From the NCBI GenBank assembly GCA_030248295.1, contig JASANH010000838.1, positions 930,001-994,000 on the forward strand: a DNA stretch of 64,000 nt, given 5' to 3'. The notes under the pieces were generated by a model. It was given only the letters and a program-made list of their open reading frames with translations, searched no databases and had not been told where the DNA came from. The position numbers were made by a program, and so were the translations under genes. Shown here one piece after another: positions 47,013 to 58,849 of this stretch (positions within the stretch are counted from its first letter, which is position 1; each line of letters opens with the position of its first letter). This stretch comes from Mesodorylaimus sp. YZB2_4 (lineage: Eukaryota > Nematoda > Enoplea > Dorylaimida > Dorylaimidae).

Positions 47013-49294
47013 TTTTGAAAATCTCTTTGCTGGGTCGTAGTATGGTCACGACTTTACTGCAGCAGATTTTGCATCAGAAGTCAAGGTGGAGGCGTTCTCC
47101 TTCCCAGCCTGGTCTCTCATTCTGCTCCTCCTAACGCCCGAATCTCAGTTATTGACTGACTACATTCTATGCCAGAACCCTCTCCCTTTTTCACTCTAGC
47201 TCACTCTTCCGGGCCATGAAAAATGTGAAATGATGACAAGGGCTTGTGCACGGGAGTGTCGTTGTTGTCCTCGTCAATATTCCAACATGGGTATGGTCTT
47301 GACGGAGGGTTTATCTAGAAAAGAAAAACGATAATGCTTTTCGTTTGCCTCGTTCCCACTATTCTACTGAGGCTAGAGGTACCTGCGCCTCATGGTGGAA
47401 TGCGCATCGATTATGACACAGTCCTTACACAGGCCGTGCCGAGTCGAGCAGTGAAATAAAATGCAATGCTCTTACCAATAGCTTTTGTTATGAGAAAGAA
47501 TAGTCTTCATAGATGTCGTGTGGAGAAAAGATGTTCGGTTGAGGACGTGGATGCCTTCTGAGCTCTGTCGATATTAGCAACCGTCAACTAAAAGCTTTGC
47601 CTCATAATTCTCCGCACCGTATTGATGGCGTGAGCCAAAATGAGAGCCGATCTGTGCGTGAAGTCCAACAGCTGCTGTTCACAAGCACTGCTAACAATGG
47701 TCACGACATACATAGGGCGCTGCCACAGTGAAAAACTGATTTCAAGGTGAGCACTCTGAAAGTATGATAGCTACATGACACATCAATAAGTCGAAGCAGT
47801 TTCAGAATGGGAGGGAGAACAGAGCATATTCTCCAGTTCTCTCATGATAGTCACCACACGCCAAACAGACCTTGCTGATCCCACGCGCATACACAATCTG
47901 TTGCTCGGTACCGGACACTTACGATAAGAATGGTGGTGTCTGGTTACCTCCTGCACAGCAGGTAGCCATGAAAGGGGCCAGTTTCACGTATGAAAAACCA
48001 ACCACAAAAACCGACCTTTTACCGTCCTGGCAGTCAGCTTACTGAATAGCTTGGAACATTATTATATATTCATACACTCATCCTTATCGACGCACGCTAT
48101 CGCGAGATCACCCATCAACCAACAGCCCAAACACTTCAAGCTAGCTATGCAGAGATGTCATTAGGTAATTGGCGGGAGATGATGGCTTCGACGAAGGACC
48201 TTTGGCTAATGGCATGCACTGCCGCCTTGAAATAGTTGATAGCGCGCGTTGTTTCGATGGTCTTGAACTTGACTCCCCTTTCGCTAAGGGCGACTCTTTT
48301 AGCTTTTTTCTTCACTCCCTACTCCACTTGGAGTTGCACCAGAATCGATCACTAACCCATTATTACAATAATGACCACCAGCCATTACCTCATCACAGCC
48401 GAGCCCATAGATAAGGACTGGTGCCCGAAGTTACAGTAATCCCAAATCGTATTCACCAAAGCCCTGTATCGATAAGTCCCCTATCGTCTCCTTCCACCAG
48501 CTATCCGGACCGCCAATGAGGACTCGTTTTTAGAGCTACTCTGTTCAATCCAGTTACGCGATGGCTTTGCTAATAAGGCCAGGACTCTTCTGCAGCCAGC
48601 TGCACTAACAGACGAGTTCTTGGTTAAATATCGTCTCCTCGCATCCCCCTTCCCCGCCGGTTCCTATGCCGAGTCGATCTTGGAAAGAGGAGAAATATTG
48701 ACCTACTTATACCTTGTCACTCGCAGGCCAGTCCTCGGGAGGGCGCATCACGCAATTAGCTATTTCAATGGTCACGACCAGCATGAGGCAGATTAACTCA
48801 CTTCCGCCCCCCCCCCCCCCCCCCAATCGAACGTACCTAGAAACGAATTACTCGCCAATGGGGTCCCAATTGCAGTCTCTCAGTCTCAGTGCCCGTCGCG
48901 GCTTTTGATAAGCTCAGATGGTTTGTGCATTTAAAAAACCTACTGTCAGCAAGCATATTACGGGCTTACCCAAGGACCACTTTCGACTTGCGACATGTTA
49001 TCGTATGCACATTGGATCCAAAGAAATGTAAGGCAATGCTAGACATACTCGGAACTTGTCAGACCAAAAGCCATTAAATGCGAACAGTGAGCGGGCACAG
49101 TATTGCTGAACATCGCGGATCAGAAACATAAAACCATCAGTCATCTTCAAACAAATGCTCGTACAACTTGCATATCGATCGCCGAAGAACGAGCACATCA
49201 AACAGAAGGCGCCCACAAAAAATTACGACTTAAATTAGCATAGAAGATCATAGACACAGTAAATATGCAGAAAACTGCACTGTACATATTATAA
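47013..49294. other. Intergenic, nothing recognised apart from a C18 run
   Basis: No coding exon could be supported on either strand over 2.3 kb. It includes the promoter of paralog A and the C18 run. Confidence 0.5.
48807..48824 (-). repeat. Poly-C run (18)
   Basis: Longest homopolymer in the window, C18 on the plus strand, in intergenic DNA. Confidence 0.95.
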
Positions 49295-50407
49295 TCACAC
49301 ATTGACTGACTCTATTCTAGCATGTTTTTGAGCGGATTGCGTGCATTCCTCACACATGGTTATGTAGACCACGCCATCCAACACGTGTAAGCATATTCCA
49401 CCGTCAATGTTATCCTCGGGCACCATCGTCTCAGCGTCATAATTATGATCGAGATCGGAGATAGAAGAGGCAGTCGTCGATACCGAGCTGGTTGTCCGAG
49501 TTCCTATTGTCGAACATGCACGGCGCTTCCCCCCAGCAGATCGTTTATGGAGCACTCTCGAGCACGCTGAGATAGGAATACGTAGCCTCGATCCAGCCCA
49601 GAAGTTCACGTCGTTCGATTCGTCTTGTTCGCTAGCCGCTGCTAGAAGAGACGATAGTTTACTGTCCTTGTACAATATCGAACGCATGGAACGAATCTCT
49701 TCGTTGAACTCTAAATTTTGAAATTCAAGCATTTGAAGCTTTTCTTTCAAATCCTGGTTTTCCTTAAATAAACGAACATTTTCGCTGTCCATATCCGGGA
49801 TCTTCAACCGAAGCGTTTGGCCAAATTTGCTTCTTAGGCCATCGTCGTCAATAGTGTCTGGCATCTTGAGATAGGCAACGGTTGCGCTCGGCTGAGAAGT
49901 CACGTCAGAATACCTTTGTCCTAGATCCTCATCTTGCTTCGAGGCTGGTTTCGTTGACTTTATGAAATAGCTAACCAAGTCGTTCGGCTTGAATCGCAGC
50001 ACCAGCTCTTCGCCCACAGGCCTACAGTTCTTTAAATCCAGGCGACTTTTGACCTTTCGTGGCCTAAGGATCGGTCGTCTTGAAAGATGTGGAATAGGCG
50101 CGGTTGCAAGCTCATATTCCATCACTGCTTTATGCTGATGCGATGGCAAATAAACCACATCTTCTTGAAGCGCATTGACGGGCGCTTGAAAAGACAATGG
50201 AGGCAATAATAGGTTCGAGTCAGTTGCTGATGTCACATTCATATGACTGACGTTGTAATCGTCGCTGCAAGCTGCAGATGTCTGATCCAATGATTCTGAT
50301 ATCAATTCGAACAAATTTTGTGTTGGCGATGGAATATCACGTAAAAGCGCATCGAGATCAGCTATGGCAGACGGAAACATAGGGCGATCACCAACCGTTT
50401 CATCCAT
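49295..50407 (-). CDS. CREBZF (Zhangfei)-like leucine-zipper protein
   Basis: Single exon, 370 residues from ATG 50407. Features that together point to the CREBZF family: a leucine zipper (SENVRLFKENQDLKEKLQML, continuing FNEEIRSMRSIL) directly followed by KLSSLLAAASEQ; a DHNY tetrapeptide, which fits the [DE]HxY HCF-1-binding motif; and a C-terminal GGICLHVLDGVVYITMCEEC block. CREBZF proteins lack the usual basic-region asparagine, bind HCF-1 and modulate other bZIP factors in the nucleus (family knowledge). Here the segment before the zipper (RSKFGQTLRLKIPDMD) is hardly basic at all, so direct DNA binding is doubtful. The N-terminal half is acidic and polar with no domain. It lies between the two Cys-rich paralogs on the same strand. 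Confidence 0.65.
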   Translation of the reverse strand: MDETVGDRPMFPSAIADLDALLRDIPSPTQNLFELISESLDQTSAACSDDYNVSHMNVTSATDSNLLLPPLSFQAPVNALQEDVVYLPSHQHKAVMEYELATAPIPHLSRRPILRPRKVKSRLDLKNCRPVGEELVLRFKPNDLVSYFIKSTKPASKQDEDLGQRYSDVTSQPSATVAYLKMPDTIDDDGLRSKFGQTLRLKIPDMDSENVRLFKENQDLKEKLQMLEFQNLEFNEEIRSMRSILYKDSKLSSLLAAASEQDESNDVNFWAGSRLRIPISACSRVLHKRSAGGKRRACSTIGTRTTSSVSTTASSISDLDHNYDAETMVPEDNIDGGICLHVLDGVVYITMCEECTQSAQKHARIESVNV

Positions 50408-51079
50408 GACGAGATCAACTTATAGGTTTGACAAGCAAAAGCGAAAATTTTAGTTCAAAAGCAAACACAATTGCTAAGTAGTTAGTAAAACTCACCAAAT
50501 AAATGAAGACACGATTTCCGTCCAATCCTGGAGGCTTCCGTTTTAATTTTAGCTGTCCACATCACACAAAAGCATCGAAATTATCGAACATATCTTCTAT
50601 ATCATACAGGACAAACTTTTGCAAGAAAGGCCGGTAACGCACTTGTTGACGTTTTTACCGCTTTACAGCAGACAACTCTTGAACAATTCAAACAGGAGCG
50701 CGCTATTCAAACTGTGACTAGCTGAACGAGATTAGGAAAAAGGCCAGGAGCAGAAAACGGGGGATGATAGGCGATCACTGCCTGATGCAGCTACCCAAAA
50801 GGGCATGCGCATCAATGCTATTGAAACTAATGGAGCCTATGTAACTTCTTAGTTTTTGCTGCTAATTTATCTGCTTGCAATAAAGGCACAGTGAGCAAAA
50901 CGCAGCACCAGTGGTTCTCTTTTTCTCGCACATAACAAATTTAATCCGAAATAAGTATCCTTTGTACGCAACGCGACTTGTGGTACATATAATGGGGTAG
51001 GTCACTCATGTCTCATCGTACAACCAGATCACTACAGTCCTTGATAACAAGCAATATTGAGAGAGCAGACTTGCTTGGG
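50408..51079. other. Intergenic between CREBZF-like gene and paralog B
   Basis: No gene was recognised. It should hold the upstream region of the minus-strand CREBZF-like gene and the 3' end of paralog B. Confidence 0.45.
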
Positions 51080-52950
51080 TTACACATACCACGCCCTGAC
51101 CATTACTAATGCCAGTAATATGAGTGCAGCGTGTAATCTGTGTACTTGGCCAGAAGAGTACTTTGCCGCCACAAACCACGTGGCTGTGCATCGATGTTCC
51201 AAGCATCGACCTACTGCGCACTGGGCACTATGCCAGCATGACCCGTTCCAACCTACAGATCCCAACGATGGACGAGTAAATTGTAGATTGGATGAGACGG
51301 ATTGGGCGAATGCATCCATAGCTTTGCAGTAAGTATCCACGCAATGAGTGCCAGGCCCGCATGCCTCTGAATATGCGCAACGTCCTCCCGGCGCCACCTT
51401 GCCAAGCATAGATTGGCGTTGTGGTTGCGCCTGTCCATTCTGCTGCTGGCCAGTAAGCGCGGCTGCTACGCATCGTCGTTGGAAACAGTAGTTCGAATAA
51501 CACTGATCATCTCTCGTACATATCGCTCCCGAAGCTAGGGTGCCTCGTTTGGGTCCATCGGGTCCGCACATGGTCTGAAGTTCGCAAAATCCGGAATAGC
51601 AATCTGCGTCTTCTCGACACAAGCCCCCAGCAGCGACTTGCCCACGATTCCTTTGCGTTACGGGACCGAATGGTTGAATCAGTGGTGCTGGACTGTCGGA
51701 ACTGCATTTCCCACTGGCGCAGTATCCAGAGTAGCATAGCTGATGCACTGAACACGGGACTCCAGCGGCTGAGGCTGATGTCCACAATCGATCGGCGTAG
51801 GAGACTGGACAGATGCCATCGATACATTGTCCAGATTTGCACTGGCCTTGCATCGTCGACTGCTGCACGCACATGCCTCCGTCAGCAATGGCTATTGGAT
51901 TATAAGGGCTGGGCGGTGCGCAATGACCAAATACGCAGGCCGTCTCGCAATCCGTATTCTGACTGCAGTAAGCTCCAGCGGGGTATCTCTGACCTTGACG
52001 TCCTTGATCGTAGAGACCAGTCTAAAAAGGGCATTGTTTAACAAATCATTGCACAAGGCTGCGCAATTTCTTCATCAACACTGTGTGCCGAAGAAGTAAA
52101 TCCTAGTCAGGGGAGCCAGGGGAGTGGCTCAGACTGGGAAACGCAAAACAATGTCTACATACACGGATGTACTTACTTGACTGCTGCTACCAGCCCCCAC
52201 GCTCTGCCCGTATCTGGGTGCGCATAGATTCTGCACGCACTGGCTTGTTGATTGACAATTTTCGTCAGCGAGGCATCTTCCTCCATCCGCCACCTTACCC
52301 AGTTCTATGAGACTCTCCGGCGAACATTGATATTTGTAGCACCTGGAATAGAGACTACGTGACCACTGTCTCCGCTGATGCGAGCACAGTATGGATCTTA
52401 CGTGTTGGACACGCACTGGCTATGGTAACTGCAATAACCACCGCCGGGTGCGCGAGACTCCTCCGGGCCATCTGGAGCGCATCGTTGAAACGAGCATACT
52501 CCGGAGAAACATTGTGTGTGAGTTTCGCACTCTCCACCAGCCGCCATTTTTCCAGCAACAGGACTGTCCGGCCCACATCGCCTCCTTACGCATACGCCGG
52601 AATAACATTGATTTCCGTTCACACATAATCCACCAGCCGCAACTTTTCCCCGCACCGTACTGTCAGGTGCGCACACACGTTCAATACAATAACCAGAAAA
52701 ACAATCCGAGTCAGTGCTGAAAGTACTTCATTAAATCTGGCTTTATGTAAGAAGCTAAAGTAGTACCTGCATGCCCCACCACCAGCCACAGTTCCTTGTT
52801 CAGGACCGTCTGGCGCGCACAGGCCACCGATATAACACAAATGAGAATAACACACGTTGTTGTCCTTGCACTCTCCTCCGCCAGGACGAGGACCCTCGCT
52901 GTGATCACTATGCCCACTGTGGCAAGAGACCATCGTAGAAAGAAGTAGTG
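51080..52950 (-). CDS. Secreted Cys-rich repeat protein, paralog B
   Basis: Minus-strand exons 52950-52767, 52716-52402, 52342-52177 and 52021-51080 join in phase to about 535 residues. The first supported exon opens with ALLLSTMVSCHSG, the end of a signal peptide, so at least one short upstream exon with the initiator ATG is missing; Met at 52933 is internal. Thirteen four-cysteine repeats (GG.C....QCYSG.C....C.PD) follow, colinear with paralog A; diagnostic shared words are GHCAPPSP, SYADR/SYADH and CTA(T/P)WF. The C-terminus ends in a short hydrophobic tail (LHAALILLALVMVRAWYV), fitting a GPI or tail anchor. The two genes are clearly a duplication, although the sequences have diverged considerably. 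Confidence 0.82.
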
Positions 52951-54010
52951 CTATAAGTGGAAGTAGTTAGCACTCCGTGAAAAAAACTGAGGCGAGCAGA
53001 ATCTAACAAGCTAGGGTCCTTATAACACCACATCCTTCGTCAATCCCCGTTTTGATGGACCAGTTTTTGCGCTTTCTTGGGACTCACAGGAAACAAAATC
53101 AGTCGAAATAGCCGTATAGAAACTTTTTTCCCATTCTGCCTTCCCTCTCATGGGTTTCGCCTCAGTGGGCTCAAGGCCATTTCACTACATCACTTTTAAA
53201 ATTTTAGATACAACGCAGTTTCGCACCTGAAAAAATTGCGAGATTGAGAGTGTTTGAGAAATAGCAACTCGAATCCATGGCAGCTCCTTCAGAGAATGTC
53301 AAGGAAATCGATGCCGTTGAATGAATCAGAAACGAGGCAGGAAAAGCAAATAGCCGCACGTTGGTCCCTTGGACAGGTGAGGTAAACAGGACTCGGCGTA
53401 CCCGTCGATAGCTCAGCCTTTAGTCCCGCGTTCTACCTAGTACGAACGGACAAAGATGACTGTACTCAACTGAGTCATGGCCTTGAGGAGGAGACGTTTT
53501 CATAGAATGAAGGACACACGGGAAACCGGTTTCACGTAGGTGCGGTTATGAGTTTTCGTATTTGCGTTACTTGTAACTACTCGCAATGAACAGAGGGGAT
53601 CGAGTTACTCTCTGAAACGAAAGCTTCCAGAGTTTGCTGGAGAAACATTAGTTCACTGGTCGCCTCCCAAGGACGCAGCTCTTCTGGAAGAGCGGTTCTG
53701 CTGGACAGACGAGAGTGGCAAGAGCTGAGAGAAGTCAATGGCTCACTGCTCGTGTTAGACCGTGTTTGCGTGGATTACTGGCTACGTACACTACAGGTCA
53801 TCATCATAGGAAAACGGTTTGCGTCAATGGGAAACGGAGGCAACGGCGCAGGTGTAACATGCCGTCACGGATGAATAATAGGCGTAACATGTGACTCATC
53901 AGACAGGCCACATAAAGGTTTCAATTTCCTACGGGGTATATACGTGTATAATCAGTCCTAACAAAAATGTATTCAATAAATAGGTATCATAAGTAGCCAG
54001 CCACGTTGCT
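52951..54010. other. Intergenic, nothing recognised
   Basis: Should contain the first exon and promoter of paralog B. No other coding signal was seen. Confidence 0.45.
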
Positions 54011-54471
54011 TCAAAAGCGCAATAGCTGAGTTGGCGTAATGACCACATTGTCGATACTGATCGGCTGTCCAAGCTGTTGGGAAAGAAAAGCAGAGGCCAA
54101 ACCTCTGGCTAACAGAGACTCATCGGGTGTCAGCGGCGATCCGACGACTGAAAACGGAATCGACCCAACGCTGAAACATACAGTATGAGTCAACCTCAGT
54201 TACTTTTCCTGCTTTCAGTAAGTTTTACAAGGGGTGGGCTGATGGACTTACGTGTCACTCAGAAACGTGGGCGCTGAGTTGGCCACGACAGGTTTTGGGA
54301 AGCCTTGCGCCGTAAATATGTTGTTGAGAAAGGGGTTAATCTGAAAACGAAGATGTGCTAATGATGGCTACTGCTGCATGAGGATACTTACAGTAGCGAT
54401 AAGCCCCTGCTGTTGGGCGACTGTAATTGCTTGAGGTGCCGTAACTGTCAATAAGTACCTATTGGTCGCGG
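54011..54471 (-). CDS. Last three exons of an unrecognised gene
   Basis: Minus-strand exons 54471-54392, 54340-54252 and 54170-54011 have good splice signals and continuous phase (AATNRYLLTVTAPQAITVAQ; INPFLNNIFTAQGFPKPVVA; VGSIPFSVVGSPLTPDESLL) and end at a stop. The first begins in mid-codon, so upstream exons exist; a possible 49-base exon ending at about 55129 fits by phase but is weak. About 110 residues are visible and no domain was recognised. Confidence 0.55.
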
Positions 54472-55502
54472 CTAAAATAAGATGACTTGTGCATTAATAA
54501 TGCTGCTAGGTAAATATAGTGGCCTAATATGATCTGAGATTATGATATTTAGTCATTCAGATGCAGGTGCATGCAGATGTGCGATGTATTTCAGATGCAT
54601 GTTTTAACTCATATGAGCTTCTATCAGCAGTCTCATATGAGCAGTCCTTGTCTTCTGTCAGCAACAATTCAACCCTAGCATAAGTATAAAAATTCCTCGA
54701 GCAGCTCCCAGGCAATATATATTATTTAAAACGACCTTTAGGCGGGGGAGTTATGAGGGGTGATTTAAAAAATTGATGGTCGTCCTCCCTCTTGAACCTG
54801 CTGTCCTTTCATACTTGTTCACATTATGACCTCACGTTTTACACCTGGGAATTCTTGAAGGGGAGGGAGCTCGAAAATAAAACGTCTATCCTAGGGTTAT
54901 TCGAAGGGCGATTTCGACGAAATAAGGGACAGTACAGTATTTGCCATTGGGTGCCATTGGGTGTCCTCAGGTCAGGTCACCTGCAAGTGGCATATATACC
55001 ATTAATCTTGGTTGTAAGCACATGTCGGTCCTCAAAAAGTTCAACACCTCAAAGTCCACTGTCAACAAATTTCATTTACCAGCCGCTGTTAGACCACAAT
55101 CATAAAATGCTCGCAGGCCACCTACCTGGTCCAGCCGTACAAGCTAGAGTGTGATAATCGTGTACACAGTACAACTGAAGACATATGGCCAAAAAGAATC
55201 GGAACTTGAAGACACTCATATCTTTCTTATAGAAACACGACACCGCACTGCTCACTAGAAAAATGGCAAACTGACGGCCAATCGCTATTCACCGCCAACA
55301 GACAAGGAACAGTGGAAAAGGAGGCAAACCGCGACCAAATTGATGCCAACACCTCAAGTTTACCCGGTTCAGAACAGTGGCCCTATTGAATGCGGGAGCG
55401 AAGATTGCGTCACTTGATCATTATCCAGGCAAGCGTACAATAGAACACGTGCGTATGCACTCCATAAATACGCCACTTCTTTCTTGTCTATTCTCACGCC
55501 CT
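54472..55502. other. Intergenic or unresolved 5' part of the preceding gene
   Basis: No firm exon; upstream exons of the 54011-54471 gene probably lie here. Confidence 0.4.
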
Positions 55503-58500
55503 TCAATCACATTCAAGAAGACGAGACGATATCGAGTCAGCCTTCGTGGACGCATCGGGCGCCGGCATTTGTAATTTATGCCACACGGATGATTCCATTT
55601 TTTCTTTTACCATTTGTCTCCAATGTTGCCGAGATTCCCGCGTCGATTCTTCCGAGCCGAGGTTAAGCTGGAATCGAAGAGACGTAAATGCAGCATAAAG
55701 GTCATATTGAGCAGGTGACATACGAACCTGCCCTAAGACTTTTTCAGATCCACCTCGAGAATGTTTTGAACAGACCAGTAATCTGAGGCTGGCCGACTTG
55801 CAGGCCGTCTCGGACAAGTGGAAAGTAACTTGCTCCTTCCAAGTCACGTCCACATGAGGCGACTTGTCTTCGCGAGCAATGACGACAGGCACTGCTGAGA
55901 TTTTCTTTTTCTTTGTTGCCGATTTATTTCCGCTTAAAAATAGCATACATCTGACGTAGACACCTAAATGGAAATGATCCTGTTTACATGACGTCAATGG
56001 GGACCCGCATTTAGCATCACCTACCAGTTGTGCCCGATGTGTTATCTGCCTCGTCGATGTGAAGACCCTTCGCTTGCAATATGCTCACGGTGAGTCTTTG
56101 TACTGATGGCAAATAGCTCAGCGCCACTTCGATCGAGCCGAATATATTTTCCTGAAAAGGCGCAGAAATTTTAAATGCACAGCTTAGTACCAGGTGAAGT
56201 TTTCTTGGCACTGCATGAATCGTGTTTGCTTGTCGTTTATAGTAAGCGAACAATGCGTGCTCGCATAAAGGATCGAGCGCGGCCGACGTGGGAGACCGTG
56301 ATCGAAAACTTATTGGTGCCCAATGTGATGTGCATAATGGCGGGGGAAAGCTGAGGATCGAACATCAGAGGGGAAAATGAACACGGTCAGGGGCATTGTT
56401 GCTACCTATAAGTCGATCCCAAGTTGCGGCTTCCAGGTGCCTGTTTCTCATCAATTGTTATCAAGTTGCAGCGCATCTATCCGCAATTAATAAGGATCTA
56501 AAAGACTTACATCAACCCGTATTTTTATCAAATCTGCCAACACCTCGATGTCCGCGGATGGGTCAGCCTTTCTCAACTCCAGACACACCTCGCCCAGCTG
56601 CTGGTGGGCTCGTGTCAGTGTGGAGCAGTCAAAGGCCTGCACGACCAATGTTTTCTCCACTAATTCGCTAAATGCAATCGGAAATTTGAACTCCTCATTG
56701 AAGGCGAAAGCTGCTGATCGGCGTCGCGTTTTGGACTGACGGTAGCCTCTATTGGCACCATTGCTACTGCCGCCCGTTGCTGAGTCCGAATCATCGGGAG
56801 TCAGGAACATTCGTATGTAGCAGTCGTGGATGGGTCCAGGCAGCTCCGCTAAAGCAATTAACAGACAAGGATGAGCAATATTGCGCATGCAAATCCCGTT
56901 CATAAAACTCCCTGTTCACAGGCACCACAGCATTGCTCATACATACTAACCTTGAATGATCGTGACAATAAAATCTGAACGCCGAAAATCGTAACGAAAC
57001 CGTAAATGTACTTTCCCAATACAGCCTGATGCCGCACCTTCTCCAGTTTGAAAAAATAAGGAGCCTTTCCGCAAATACAGGTCCGGTTTGATTGTCCCTA
57101 GAGAGCAAAATGTCTTGCCATGAGCTCAGTGAGCTGTGGGCCACCTTACCAATAGAAGCATCGGTGCTGCTGCTACTCTGTCGTCTCATGGCAGCGGTGG
57201 CACCAACTCGGGAGTTCTTTCTTTCCGATGCTACTTGCTCGTATTTAGGCAGGTTGTCATAATCGTATTCGTCCACTGACTCGTCTTCGGGAACCTTATC
57301 GCACAGGACGTTCTCATACGGCCGAGCTGGTGATGGAAAAGATGTCTGGCGTATTGTGGCTGATGACTTGGTTACGGGTGGAGTACTTGTGGATTGCGTT
57401 TTCATGGTCGGCTTCGTAACTATGGAATCCTGGAACGCGATTCGTACGACATCACCAGATCTTGACACCTTCCTTCCTACCCGCCCACGATCACAAGCTC
57501 GCACTTGCTACGCCATATCTACGGAACGTGCGACTGGTTCTTAGAAACTTCCTTCCTCAGAGTAATTACTTGCACTCTTAAGATTAGGAGCTCCAAAACA
57601 GGTTTACTGTAAATTTCTGGTCGCAGTTGAATGAATGGCGGCCCACCCCCGCTTTTAGGAATATATTTGCCCAATAATATGATTACGCTCCTGTGTACAC
57701 GTAAAATATATCGCGCGAAATAAATTTTTCAGAGCCAAGCCCACATTCATCTCCTTTCTGGGTATGCAAAAAGAAAAGGCAGCTGGCTAAGTGTAAACAT
57801 ATTCCATTTATAGAAGTCCATGCAAAGAGTAGTGTCGGCATAGGATCTCCTTCGTGACTACATTCTCTCCAACATCCCGCCCTACCAGCATCTATCAATT
57901 CCGCTACGATTACGTTTATCTAATGGATCGCATATGCGATTGAGCTTGGCGTCAGTTGCAGCAAAAATGAGCGCACACCCGCGACAAGTGACCAAAGCCA
58001 TACCTGGCCATAAAACACCGACTGAGGTCCCTTCGCTGACAGAATTAAATGGGAACATGTCCGTTTTTAAAATGAAGAAACGGATAGGGTCATGTTCCCG
58101 GGATATACCCATATTGTTATGGCACCAAAATAGCTACCAGCTATTTATAGCGCAGAATGAAGATCCTACGTATTAGAGGAGACTGTTTGAAAACTCTTCC
58201 GCTTTTCTTTTTTCTAGCATTCACTCGAACATTGAAGCTGTCTCTGACACCGAAGCCAGAGGAGACGAACGAAGTATCTGCTTTCATCGAGAAACTGCCC
58301 CTGCTGGTGATTATAAGCTTTAAGCAAAAGGCTACCTAGCCCGTAACGGACAGGCGGTGGGCGTATACGTGTCTGATCGACACTCCTCCGGGCGCCAAAT
58401 CAAGCAAACAAAAAGACTGCTATTACGTAACACAGCGTTCAGAAAATTTTCTTTGCGCCAAGTAAAAGATGCCCCTGTTTGATTAAACGCTTCCGGTTGA

Positions 58501-58849
58501 ATAGGATAAGGTGTAATTAGAGAGTCGTGCTTGCCGCTCCCACCCGTGCCGGGTATCATGACCAGCTGACTAGGCGGACACTTACCATTGATAAGGTTCT
58601 TGCCGTTGGTGACGCGGTGCCGTAATTACTAAGCAAACGTTCACGCGAATAAGCCGGAAAAGAACTGTCCACGTTTTTGGTCTGAGCACCGACTATGCTT
58701 CCTTCTTCTAAATCGCCCACCGATTTCTCGGGCACCGGATTCGCTCTCCTCCAATAATAACGACGTAGGAAAAGAATAAAGACAGCTACGGCCAAGGCCA
58801 AAACGAATATACCGCCTGCCAGAGCATATAGCAGCACTTGGTCGAACAT
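55503..58849 (-). CDS. Synaptotagmin-like protein (TM + C2A + C2B), probably calcium-independent
   Basis: Minus-strand exons 58849-58586, 57507-57150, 57097-56951, 56848-56511, 56151-56025 and 55963-55503 join in phase to 564 residues. Residues of about 5-28 form the N-terminal transmembrane anchor (FDQVLLYALAGGIFVLALAV) followed by Arg residues. A disordered linker with EYDYDNLPKYEQV follows. C2A begins at GKVHLRFRYDFRRSDFIVTI and continues AELPGPIHDCYIRMFLTPDD, AFNEEFKFPI and LGEVCLEL. C2B begins at GSIEVALSYLPSVQRLTVSI and has the KKKK polybasic strand and VTWKEQVTFHL. The calcium ligands are mostly missing: C2A has HDC for SDP and FDCSTLTRAH for the usual DxD loop, and C2B has TTGVY for SDPY. 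Synaptotagmins act in vesicle trafficking and exocytosis; members without ligands act independently of calcium (family knowledge). The exon 2 acceptor (TATGGCGTAG) is weak. Confidence 0.85.

Noticed and set aside
52619..52933. Met at 52933 as the true start of Cys-rich paralog B
   Set aside because: It would cut a signal peptide in half; the in-frame hydrophobic residues upstream and the layout of paralog A favour an upstream first exon.
57321..57504. Separate gene starting at the Met-like codon 57504 (minus)
   Set aside because: The frame continues upstream to an acceptor at 57508 and joins in phase with the transmembrane exon at 58586-58849, as expected for a synaptotagmin.
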